A stretch of 64,000 nucleotides of DNA from contig CM040452.1 in NCBI GenBank assembly GCA_022749755.1, forward strand, positions 4,358,350-4,422,349. Direction: 5' to 3'. This DNA is from Azadirachta indica. Its lineage: Eukaryota > Streptophyta > Magnoliopsida > Sapindales > Meliaceae. The translations under genes were made by a program, and so were the position numbers. Positions 46,827-59,000 of this stretch are shown here, piece by piece (positions within the stretch are counted from its first letter, which is position 1; every line of letters starts with the position of its first letter). The notes beneath the pieces are model-generated. The model was not told the DNA's origin. It made no database searches and worked only from the letters and a program-made list of their open reading frames with translations.

Positions 46827-49625
46827 GGTAACTGCGGCTTTGGGCAACTTTCAAATTTGTGGTTTATCAGTTAAGTCCCATACTCCGTATTTTTTTACTA
46901 AAAATGACAAATTTATTATAGCTTATTAAACAAGTCCTGACACTTATCAAAAAACCACGTTAATTTTACTGTAGATTTAAAATTGTAGGTGTAATTGGTT
47001 TAGTAAAATATTTGACGATAAAACAAGTAGTTTGAGTTTAATTTGTTTATGATATTGCACAATTATATATAAAATTTATAAATACTATATCAAAAATCTA
47101 CTGTAGATAAGAATTGATATAGCCCGCAAAATTTTACATCTATTGTGAGTAAAATTTATTCTAATTTAGAAGAAATTTATTTTCACTTAATTGTGGAGAC
47201 TCATATGTAATATATTCTAAGGTGATTGTGGAAACTCGAGTTTCTTTCCTCCTAAATAAATACTTTACCCTAAAATTATTATAGGATTTTCTTCGAATTC
47301 GAAATTTACTCACACTAAAATTTGAGAGAAATTTAATTTATTTTATATAACATTTAACAAATTAAAGTTATGATCTTAAACTTATTTAGTTAAGCTTAAC
47401 CAAATCACATTAAATTAGATATAATGGTTAAAAATATTTTAGGGCAAGAATTGTCTTATTAGGACTTGCCTAAATGACTATATGATTAGATGTGGTGTTT
47501 AGAAATATTTTTTGTAGACGAAATTACCTTAAAAATTAATTTTAGTACATTAACTAAATAATATCATAGGATCAACCTCCTTTTCCTTTATTTTAATTTC
47601 ATTTGAGATTTATTTTTAAAATTTCTAAGCTTGATATTTTTTAGATATATTTATTTTTTATCTTATCTCAATAAATTAAAATATAGATTTAAATGTTTTT
47701 GAATACTATATTTATTTTTATTTATGTTGTCTTAATATAAATATCTAAAAATTAGTAATTTTACATATAATAACATCGTAATGGGTAGATAAATTATATA
47801 AATTATAAAATAATCAAATTCATAGATATATTAAAATTATAATTAGATAGTTCATTAAAAAATTAATGAATTTTAAGCGGATATTTTTAACTACCTCTAA
47901 AGTATTTGAATGACAAAAATTAAATTACATTTAACTTTTAAACAAGTAGGCATATAGATATAATTTAATTGTTAATGGTGAAGAGGTGAAAAAACACATA
48001 ATATTTAATTAGACTTAGGTCTTTATTGTCAGTAATTAACATAAATAATCAACAATATAGAAACTTATTCAACAAAAAAAATATGTTGCATTGTTTTTTT
48101 AAATAACATGTAAAAATAGTTTCAAGAGAAAATGTAAAGGTTAGGGATACTCAAAGAATGTAAAAATTAGAGAGTGAATTTCATTTTACCCCTTTATTTA
48201 TTAATAAACTTACAAATCACTCCTTAATTGTTTATTAGTCTACATTCTGCCCCCACGCCGTTAGTCCAATCTCCAAACAATTAAATAAAAAAGTTGACCA
48301 CAGTTGACTGAAAACCATGATCTTATGATAAATGAAATATATAAATAATTTTAAGATTAAAGATTTTTTTATTTGAAGTCTGAATAATATGAAATAGAAT
48401 AAATTTAAATATGAAATATATTATGAATAATGTGTTTGACTTATTAAGTTATTTTAACTTATTTTATTCATATAAAATTATTAAGTTTTTAGTGCTAAAT
48501 TAAAATACAATGGAAACTAAATTATATTTACACTTCAAACTAAAAAATAAGCAAGCACTAATAATAAAAATATTTTTTTTCTTTAATTTTATATGATGGT
48601 CTTTCTCTCTCTCTTTTTCTCTTTTTTGTTTTCTCTATAAATTAGTATTAAATTAACAAAAATAAATATACAAATTAATTTTAATAAACATAAATTGTGA
48701 AAGAAGAGAATTAAGATAAAAGGAAAATAGTTTTTATTCATTGATTTACGGTTATACCATTAAGGAATTATTTAAAGGTTGGGACTAATGATGTGAGGTG
48801 AATTGTAAATTTGTAAACAATTAAGACGTTATTTAAAATCAATCAACAAATGTAGGGCGGGACGAAATTTTTTCCAAATTTAAAGTCAAATTAAATCCGA
48901 CCTCCGTTTACCCAAGGCGCAAACGAAAGAGAACTAACGTATGAGAAGACAAGATATTTTTGGATGCTGACATGTCAAAATGTGATTGGATGTGAGACCT
49001 CAACAGTACGTGGCGAACTTAAGGTAACCATACTTGTCAACGACTTTATTACTGGATGCGGTGCACTTTCATTCGAGATACGCACTGTACCAAAACAATT
49101 ACTACCTCAACTCCGTAACAGTCCTCCATCCAATATCACCCAAAATCGCCCTGTAATCTAACGCCACGTGTTGAGTCAACGCTGACTCCGGCTTTGTTAC
49201 AAGCAATCTCTAATTTTCATTAGCAGTGATTAGTGTTGCGTCACAGACATGTAGGGGAGTAAATCGTTAATAAAGGGGCCAGAGATTAAGGGAATAATAA
49301 CCCCTAGTAAAAAAGTCTGAAACAAAAACCCTATCTGATTTTTTTTTTATTATTCGTTTTCTTGTTCTTCAAAGTCTTCGGCTTTCTCTCCGATCTGAAT
49401 GTTTAGCGACTGTTAGAGAGAGAAATAGAGACAGATCCTTTGTTTCTCTCTCTCCGTCCCAGGTTTCTGATTTAATTTCCCGAAAAATTGAATGAATTCC
49501 GTGTTTTTACAGCTTTTTGTTTATTGATTTTTCTTCTTTTGTTTTTCGCTTGATTCCTTCAGTTGTAGGGTGGTGTTATTTTTCCGCTTCTGTTAGTTTG
49601 GCCGCTGGATTGAACAAAGTAAAAG
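46827..49625. other. PPR/SPP intergenic, mirror of 28915-31715
   Basis: AT-rich divergent promoter region between PPR (minus) and SPP (plus). 49330-49625 has a CT-rich leader-like stretch (TTTGTTTCTCTCTCTCCG) likely to be SPP 5' untranslated sequence. Near 49086 the sequence differs by a small indel from the left arm (CACTGTACC against the mirror of GGTCAGTG). No gene is seen. Confidence 0.45.
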
Positions 49626-52600
49626 ATGAAGAACTGTGAACGGATAACGAATTTTGCTTTAGCAGGTTTGCATTATTTCGAATAGCCTGATCACGAGGTT
49701 GATTGACTGTGTTGTGATTGATTGGGAATTTTCATTCCGGTTGCTTGTCTGTTTTGTGTTTATAATTATGAATTTAAGACTATATGGCTGTTAAAAAATG
49801 TTCCTTTTGTTATACGGAATGTGCATGCGTTTTGAATGAATCAAATAAATTGATTTTATGCTTATTTTCAGATGAATGTTGTCATTAGAAACGAAAATTA
49901 ACATGGGACATCATCCATTTATTGTGAGCTCTGCCACGTGTTTCAAAATTTTTTTATGGAAGATAAACGTTGTCCTGATAGGAGTTTGTAGAACTGGAGA
50001 TAAAACATCTAGGTGGGATGGATTGCGATTTTTGAGAAATTGGCATTTGGCTGCAGAAACATTTTTGAGATGTTTATTAGTGCAGACCTTGATTTGGTTA
50101 TGCATTTTAGTGAATATAGCAATTCAGTGGTTTTCTCTACTAGTGATTCAACTGGCAGGTTTAGCTTGTGAAAATTTGATAGACGTGGAATTTTGGGTTC
50201 ACTGTTAGTGATTCTTAGTAGAGGTTTATTCATTGTTGTGGATGACCATCTATAATTATTTGAGGTTTTGTGATGGAAGTGGTGATTAGTTGAGATAATG
50301 GTGAGATTGGTTATGTGAGATGAGTGTGAGATCTATCTTTTTCTGATCATGATATTGACAAGCTGTGAACAGTTTTAACGTGTTGCATCTTAATGTTCTT
50401 TGGATCGCTTGATAGGTTACAAGGCTTTCGTCATCTTACCCTTGCCCTCTCTTGACCAACTCCCTTTTCTTCTATTTTGTTTTTGGATAAAGATATCTCA
50501 TTTCAAAATTAAACGTTAATAGTTTCTAGTAGAAGATGGTGCCAATACGGTAGGCTGTTTGAAGCATCTTCTTTCGTATTTTTGTTGGTTGAGGAGCTTG
50601 ACCATCTTCTTTTCATGCACATCATTTGTGGTTGCAGGTTTAACTTTGGCCCCACTGCTTGTGAAGGTAGACCCGAACATAAATGTTATTTTGACAGCAT
50701 GCCTTACAGTTTATGTCGGTTGCTATCGATCTGTCAAGCCAACTCCACCAACAGTAAGTACAGCAGGCATTGACTCCCAGCAACTTTTTCTACTTTCCTT
50801 GTTCCTTTTTCCTTTTTCCTTTTTCCAGTGGTTCATAACAAACTTTCCACTATCTTTTTCTAAAATGCAGGAGACAATGTCTAATGAGCATGCAATGCGC
50901 TTTCCTTTTGTTGGGAGTGCAATGCTGTTATCGCTGTTCTTACTATTCAAGTTTCTATCAAAAGACTTGGTTAACGCTGTATTGACTTGCTATTTCTTTG
51001 TTCTTGGGATCATTGCTCTTTCGTGAGTTCCTTTATTCTTGCTTCTAATACTTTTCTATATAAAGTTGAATGAGTTTTGTTCTGTCGGCTACATGATCTG
51101 ATGTATTTCTTTTTTCCGTTTTTTCTAGGGCGACAATCTTACCAGCAATGAAACGTTTCTTGCCCAAACATTGGAATGAGGACCTTATTGTGTGGCATTT
51201 TCCCTATTTCCGTTGTATGTGGCCTCCTTGCTTCTCTCTCTTTTAAGAAACAAATGGTTTATGTTTGTGAATTCATTATTTTTAGTTACATAGTCCATCA
51301 AGTGCATAATAGTAAATTTAGATTGTGAATTGGTTGCGATTGTTTTCTGGGTTGCTTCTCAGTAAGCCCTTTGTTCAATTATATTGGACTACTTATTTTG
51401 GTGATGGTTGTTCTAAGACAAGAATGCTGGTAATGTTGGCTGATAGAACATTAACTATCTTGAAATCACTTGTACTCCTTTTGGCTACATTTAATTGATC
51501 TGTTGTCTCATTTTTCACCATTTCGTTTTCCTTTGTGACATTTAAAAGATAATTTATATAATCTTTTAAAACCATCTTCTTTGTTGTTTTTGGAAAGAAA
51601 ACATGTAGGGAATATGCTTTCTTCATGTGTTAGTTTTGGAGACAGAATTAAAGCAGATGGGAAAAATGTTGCAACTACAAAATAGAACAGAACATGACCT
51701 TTTACAATGGAACCAAATAAGACCATCAAACAAGCCTTGTTAGCTTTTGTATCTTTTATTTCTGGCTAATGGTTCACATTCATGTGGCATTGAACTGTTT
51801 TCTTATCTTCCAGTGCATTCTTATTAGGAGGGGAGATTCTTTTGGGCCTATAATTTGTTGGCTTTTGGCTACATTGTGCCTCATTATATTCTGGTGGCAT
51901 GATTTGAATTAGAGTGAGCGGAATAGGTCAACTTTTTGGTATATTTGCATCACTAGCACTAGTGCTGCCCTTTTTTCAAACACCAGAATCACCATGGAGG
52001 AGATTGCTTAAGTTCCACAATAGGTTTTTTTGATCGTTATACTGTTTGGGCAGTCTGCTAGTATTCTAATCCTTATGCATTGTAGAACTGATCTGTATAT
52101 CAACCGGAATAAACATATATAGATTCTTTAAACGAAACTTTTGGCTGAACGCATGGTGGTCTCTCTTCTTTTAAGATGAGTCTTTCTACGTGTTTAAAGT
52201 GTTTATGTCAGTCTTCTGTTCTTTTTTCATTTGATCTGTTTGACATTATCTTGCTTGCATCATGCAGAATGATGTTTTTCTTTGCACATTTCTTACACAG
52301 CTTTGGAGATTGAGTTCACAAGGTCTCAGATTGTTGCTGCCATCCCTGGGACCTTTTTCTGTGCTTGGTATGCTTCACAGAAACATTGGCTGGCTAACAA
52401 CACTTTGGGCCTTGCCTTCTGCATTCAGGTTTGACATCTTCCATTTGAAGAGCATGTTGTGAGGCCTTTATATGCTAAGATATTTTATAATTTTGAATTT
52501 TTAATTCAATTGGATTGCTTAGGCCATTATATACCAACAAAATGTATAAGATGCAAAATTTGTTGTTGGCTTGCAGAGTGCTTTTGGCATGAATATAGAA

Positions 52601-54420
52601 AAAAAAAAGTAATATGTTATGGCATTAATCTTCTATTCTTCTTTTTCTGCAGTGTCACATGACTTTAATTTTCACCTAAATAAACTGAGTTGCTTTTTTT
52701 TTTTATAATTTATTTGTGACTGCTTTGCATGGATTTTCGTCAATAAGTGACCATGTAGTTCCTCTTTGCTGTTCTTATTACACATGGAGTTGGAAATTGG
52801 TGTTCTTTAAATTTTAATATGGTTTTTATGTGTCGCTATCCTGTTAATGTTGGGCACTTCATTGAGTGACGATGTCTGCACAAGCATGTATATTATTGAA
52901 AAGAAAATGAGAATTGATATTCACCTATGGATTTTTTTTTCTTTATTTAGTTTGCATTTATTGATTAAGCTTTGTGGTGTGAACATTTCCCTTTCTGTAA
53001 TTTGCTAGGGTATTGAAATGCTTTCTCTTGGGTCTTTCAAGACTGGTGCCATTCTTCTGGTAAGAAGTTTTCACGGTTAACAGAGATTTCAGATCACGCC
53101 ATCTGGCTTTTGTCCTTTTTACACTCTTGTATTGGCACTCTCTCTTTTTTATATGAATGGTGTTAGTTGTTGCTTTATAAAATTGTTTATCACGTATCTG
53201 TGTGCTCAGCAAAATTTTTTTTTCCAATGTGATTTTTTGACAATTCTTATGCATTGTAGGCTGGACTTTTTGTATACGATATTTTCTGGGTTTTCTTCAC
53301 TCCAGTAATGGTTAGTGTGGCAAAATCTTTTGATGCTCCAATCAAGGTCAGTGCTTCAGCTTGATTGAGATATAGTCTTCTGGTGTTTTTAGTTATACTG
53401 TGTTTGCTACAGCATGCTATTATTAGATGTGTTGTTTTAGACTTCTCTGACTGTAATGATTATTCATATATGTTGCAGCTTTTGTTTCCAACAGCAGATT
53501 CTGCGCGACCATTTTCCATGCTTGGACTTGGTGACATTGTAATCCCTGGTATGTTGTTGAAAATTAAGTTGGGGGAATTATTGATTCACGATTTTTCTGA
53601 AAGTTGTGTGGTTAAGTGCCTGTTAATATTCAGGGAACCCTGGGGGCAGTTGGATGAAAAGAAGAAAACTAACTGCAAGGTTGAAATCATAGCTGATGTG
53701 CATTTGATAATTTGGTTGTTATATTCATTTCTGGCATTCAGGTATCTTTGTGGCTCTAGCATTGCGATTTGATGTGTCCAGAGGGAAAGAGAGCCAGTAC
53801 TTTAAGAGTGCTTTTCTTGGATACACAGTTGGCTTAGTCCTTACCATTGTTGTTATGAACTGGTTTCAGGCTGCACAGGTGACTATTTGCATGTTCTCCT
53901 TCTATTTCATCCAATTTCCCCAATTTGCATGTAGTGATTATCTGTTAGATGAAGGGGAACACACTCTTTATTATATCTTATTAGTCGATGCCAAGATTCC
54001 TTCTTTTTTTTTTCTTCTGCATATTTTTGCTGATTGTGATCTTTCTGTTGGTATTCAGCCTGCACTTTTGTATATTGTGCCTTCTGTAATTGGATTCTTG
54101 GCTGCTCATTGCATATGGAATGGCGAAGTCAAACAGGTTTGTTCTTAACGCCTTCATATGTTAGTGTGATCTTGCTCATATGAACCAATTCAAAGGGCTT
54201 TCCAATCTGACAATAATATATGTGCAGTTGATATGAACCAATTCAAAGGGCTTTCCAATCTGACAATAATATATGTGCAGTTGATATGAACCAATTCAAA
54301 GGGCTTTCCAATCTGACAATAATATATGTGCAGTTGATGGAGTTTGATGAATCAAAGACTGCTGTTACATCCGAAGAAGGTAGCGATGTCAAATCTGCAT
54401 CTAGCAAGAAGGTCGAATGA
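49626..54420 (+). CDS. SPP: Signal peptide peptidase (intramembrane aspartyl protease), right copy
   Basis: Eleven coding exons: 49626-49665, 50638-50753, 50871-51022, 51129-51214, 52301-52428, 53009-53059, 53260-53346, 53479-53548, 53742-53878, 54059-54136 and 54334-54420. All have GT/AG borders and compatible phases. The joined frame is 343 codons, the usual length for plant SPP. It is a multi-pass ER membrane protein with the GxGD catalytic set: YDIFWVF (D198), GLGDIVIPG (D239) and the PAL motif in QPALLY (P290). SPP cleaves signal peptides and tail fragments within the ER membrane. The C-terminal tail ends KKVE, close to a KKxx ER-retrieval signal. A 53-bp tandem triplication ends at the acceptor of the last exon. 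Only the third acceptor gives the full tail; the first two would add two codons and stop. Confidence 0.93.
54179..54337 (+). repeat. 53-bp x 3 tandem repeat over the SPP 3' splice site (right)
   Basis: Units start at 54179, 54232 and 54285. Each ends with TATGTGCAGTTGA and contains its own pyrimidine-poor acceptor context. Unit 3 runs into the coding sequence TTGATGGAG. In units 1 and 2 the same acceptor leads to TTG ATA TGA. Confidence 0.93.
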
Positions 54421-56056
54421 TATGAAAAGCCATCCATGGACAAAACAACGTTTTAGCGAGAAATGCCTTTTCCTTTTCTCCTTTGGAGGATCCAAAACCA
54501 CCAGAAAAGCTCAATCCGGGCTAACTTATGCAAACTGCACACCATTGTAACAGATTTTGGAATTAAGCAAGAAATAATACTTTTAGATATTACCCCCCCT
54601 TTCCTATTTTATTTTAGCATTATTATTTTTTTCCGAAACCTTCACACCGGTTATAGAACTGCAATGTGATGCCTTCCAGAGAAGAAAGTTTTTCTCCTTT
54701 CCGAACTGTAATTTCACATTTGTTTTCCGCAAAAATGTTAGTGTTCTGAAACTGGGTAAAGCATTCTGATATTTGCATATAGGGCAAAACAAAAATATAT
54801 ACTTTTTAAAAAATTTCCTTAATTTCCTTTATCATACATCTTTTCGTACAATTGTCTGACATTGTCAATCGCATTGTGAAATGCTACTGCAATATAATGT
54901 TATCATATTAATTCATGCAATTACTTTTTTTCGTTAATATTAATTACATCGTGATAGTGTTATATGTAAACTGGTGAGTCTATTATTCTCACATCGGAAT
55001 CCACAAATAGTGAGAATTGTCTTGCTCATTTTGTCTGGAATTTGAAACTTACGTATTCTATTCAGGGGATTTACGAGCCAACCATAAAATTTTTATAGAA
55101 ATGCATATATGAACGTCTACTCGAACGCTCGAATACTTTTATGTAATTTGCAAATTTTATAATACGTTATGAATTAATTTTTTTTTTTAATATATAAAAT
55201 TTTATCTAATTGTCTACAAAATTATTCTATTTTTTTAGAGATTTATGTTAAAATGTTAATTGTTTTCTATGTTTATATAATGTAATGTTTGTGATATTCA
55301 TCATCATGATGAATGACAAAAGAATAAAAGAAAAAAGTTAAAGATAATTTTTTTTCTTTTTTATTAATCTAAAAGTAAAATAAACCTAAAAGAATTAGAG
55401 ATAAATACTGTTATTTTAGCAGAAATAGATAATTGACATGTAAAATTACAGTAGTGGACCAGGCCCAGCCATGAGAGGAGTTGAGATTGAGGCCTGGAAC
55501 TGAGTGTATGTATCCTCCGCAACACCTTGTTGGTTTGGTTGCTTGCTTGCTTTGTTCTCTTTTTGTTCCTTTCTGACTTTGAGTTCTGATAATTCCAAAT
55601 AAAACCCTTTTAAATTAATTAACCATATAAAGTTTCAGAGTTCTGATAATTCCAAATAAAACCCTTTTTAAATTAATTAACCATATAAAGTTAACATTCA
55701 ATTTAAGATCCTATGATTAATTTAATTTAATTTAATTTAATTTTATTAAAATCAGAAACAAAAATAAAAAAAAAACCAAACAACATCAACAACCCGTCTT
55801 TGAATTTGTAAGAAACACATAAATAAGCAAATGAAATCACACGAACATCATAACTCGAAGATTTGCCTTCTTACGTTTTTAGGATTTCTCTACCAGAATT
55901 TCCCTGTCTCTTGAAACATGATTTGATTGCGAGGAAAGACGGATAGACGAGTTCATGTAACCGATATCGCTTCTGGGTTTAATGGGTTTCATTTTTGGAG
56001 CCAATCAAACACAATTTGCGTAAAAGAGAGAGAAGATTTTAGAAAATTCACAAGCC
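54421..56056. other. SPP 3' region and homeobox promoter, mirror of 22481-24120
   Basis: Contains SPP 3' untranslated sequence, an AT-rich stretch, the 57-bp tandem duplication at 55581-55692, and an AATTT pentanucleotide run at about 55711-55745 whose length and neighbouring A run differ from the left arm. 55860-56056 is probably homeobox 5' untranslated sequence. Confidence 0.5.
55581..55692. repeat. 57-bp tandem duplication (mirror copy)
   Basis: Two head-to-tail copies containing GAGTTCTGATAATTCC and TTAATTAACCATATAAAG, mirror of 22845-22956. Confidence 0.8.
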
Positions 56057-59000
56057 ATGGAAGGTAAATGTTCATATTCTTTTCTTAATCTCGAATCATT
56101 TTGGGTACCTTGGTGTCTCTGTCTTTTTCTTTTTTCTTGAGTTTCTATTGTGCTGAATTTATGAATTTATCGTGGATTCGCACATTGAACGTTTCAGTTT
56201 CCGTTTTTGTGGGTAACTGGGGTTTTTATTGATGTTGGAAAACTGAGTTGTTTGCATGCATTGCAGAATATTGACCTATGATGCCATGTTTGTCAATTTC
56301 AATGAAATCTGAAGATTTTGTATCATGGGATTGTTGAGTTGTGTGCTGCTTAGTAGTTGTATTTGATTTGTTTCTCTCTTCATCTTAAATTGCTTTATGG
56401 TTTATATTGAATAGACTGGTTCTATACCCATTTGCTTGGTCTCATCATGTGGCTTTTAACCGATTTGTGGATCAATTTGTGTGGTTGTACAAAATGATGT
56501 GTTCTTGACAACTGCCTGGTTGTGAAGTGGGAAATGTGCCACAATGGTACGGTGGTTACTTAATCTACAGAAGGATTTTGATGTGAGTTCTGTTTGGCAT
56601 GTATTTGAAGTCGAGACTGGTTGGAATTTCATATACTTCATGAAATTGTTCATTTGAAATGAGTTTAGAAGTTTTTTGAAATGGGGGAGTTACTTGCTAA
56701 TGCAATGCTATGTGATTTAATCCATGAGAATAAAGGTGTTGTGTGTAGGACTATTAGGTTTGGCTGCTTATTAACTCCCCTGAAAGCTTAAGCTGTTAGG
56801 AGGGGAGGAATCTAATCCTTGTTGGGTAGCATAGAGCCCACACTAAGTGGCAGATGAATGTGAGGCTCTTTGCAGTGCTATCCTTGCAGCACCATTATGT
56901 GCAGGCAGTTAGTCCTCCCTGCTTGGTGCGTGCTAGATAGAGGCATCTTGGGCAATAGGGTGGATGATCCTCTAGAAGCCAACAATATTTCTCTCCTCTC
57001 CACTCCCTTGCCTCATACGGTTGCTTCATGGACTCTGGATTAAGGTTTTAAATTATCTCGTTCAAATGGCTGGCACTTGGATATTAGCTGATTAGGCAAA
57101 TCACTCAGGTAGTTTGTCAGAGGATCAATTAGTGACTCTTCTTAATTTCCTATCATTGGGGTGAAGCGATTATATTCTTGCCCTGCTATGTTTTGGATTC
57201 TGAGAACAATCTTTGGCTGTGTCAGTATTAGGTACTGAGGGTTGTCAGCTTGCTGGCACTTCTACGTTGCGGAAAATATGAATTATTCAAGTGTTTCAGT
57301 TTTCGATGATAAATTAAGGGTTTTCTAGGATCTAAGGGATGTCTCTGAGAAGCTATAGGAGACATGGGCCACACAGGACAAAGGAAAATGGTTCTATTGC
57401 ATTGGGCTTTACCATGTACATAATAGCTCTGTACTTTGTTGATGGAAATATATGAAGCAAAAGAATATTACAAGGGAGAAACCATTTCCATATTCGGTTG
57501 GAATGAGAGACAAGTTTGTACTCGGAAAAATGCGGAAGTATGTTCTATCTTTTCAAACCCAATATTCAGTCTACTCATAGATGGATGGAAGAGAGATAGA
57601 AAGAAAAAGGTCTCTTGAAGGTGGAAAATAACTTTTATCTTTTACCTCTGTACTAGATGAATTTTACAAGTATGGATAAACTTATAAACTGACAACATTT
57701 ATTCATCAAATTGGCATATAATACTTTTTCCTGGACTGAAAGGAATATAAACATGTTGTTATGAGAGTTAGCCATTTTGGAAGCTGATTTTGCTATAGTT
57801 TCCACTACCGAGAGGATTGTATTGCTGGAACTTTCACTGTGCATATTGATTTATTAAGATGCTGGTAAACTAGAGTGATGCCATGCCAAAAAAAAATTTT
57901 GGTTGAGGATGTGATGAAGCATGTTCTGTGTAATATTAATGAAGATCTATACGTATAGCTTATAGTGAAGAAATGTGGCAAACAAGATTCGTGTAGCTGA
58001 GCCAATAGGTAATGTAATACAAAGCTCTGGAGTTAAGGAGGCTCTCCGTGAGCTCTCGTGTACTATTTGCTTAACCTAGCAGTTAAGGGGTTGATAAATA
58101 TATATTGATGTCTATATTTCCATGCATATCATTTAGGGAGAATGCCCATTATCCCTCTACTTTTTGAGCTAGTATCCCATTATCCCCCTATATTTTCTGT
58201 AATATCCCATCACTCCCCTGAATTCCAATTTTGCCTTTTAATATTTCAAATATTTTTGATTTTGTCATTTTGTAAATTAATTGAACTGAAGGGTAAAATC
58301 GGAAAAAAAAAGAATCAATGGGTGATGGGGTATTAGAAAAAATATAGGGGGGTAATGGGGTATTTGCTGAAAAAACAGAGGGGGTAATGGACATTCTCCC
58401 TATCATTTATATCATTTATATCACTAATATATTCTCTTTTACTTTTGTGTTATCAATTTCAGATTCAGGTGAAAGGCATTCTGAAGAAAATAAATTATCT
58501 TTGGAGAAAAATATGAAAAGACGATACAAGACTCCAGCTCAGGTTATGGCTTTGGAGAAGTTTTATAATGGTATTGTTGCTTCACCTTATCACATATTAT
58601 CTTTACTGCATTGTGCTACGCTGATTCAGTCATGTTTTGAAAGGAAATAATTTTGGTTTTTGCAGAGCACAAATATCCTACAGAAGAAATGAAGTCACAG
58701 CTTGCAGAGCAGATAGGATTGACGGAAAAGCAAGTATCAGGATGGTTTTGCCACAGGCGGTTAAAAGAAAAAAGATTGTCAGCTGACGAAGGATTTGCCG
58801 TTGGACGTCAAGATCGCTCAAGTGGTGTTATTCAGGATCGTGGGAGTGGGCTCAGACAAGATTCATGTGGGAGCACTAAACAAGGGGATTATAGGAGCAT
58901 TGATCCAAGGGAGGTTCAAAGTCGGATGCTCTATGGTCATGATTTTTCTGCAGCAGACCTTGCTTATGATCATAGGAGTCAGTATACGGCACATGCTAGT

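Noticed and set aside
54179..54337. CRISPR-like array
   Set aside because: The units are directly adjacent, with no spacers, inside a plant intron.
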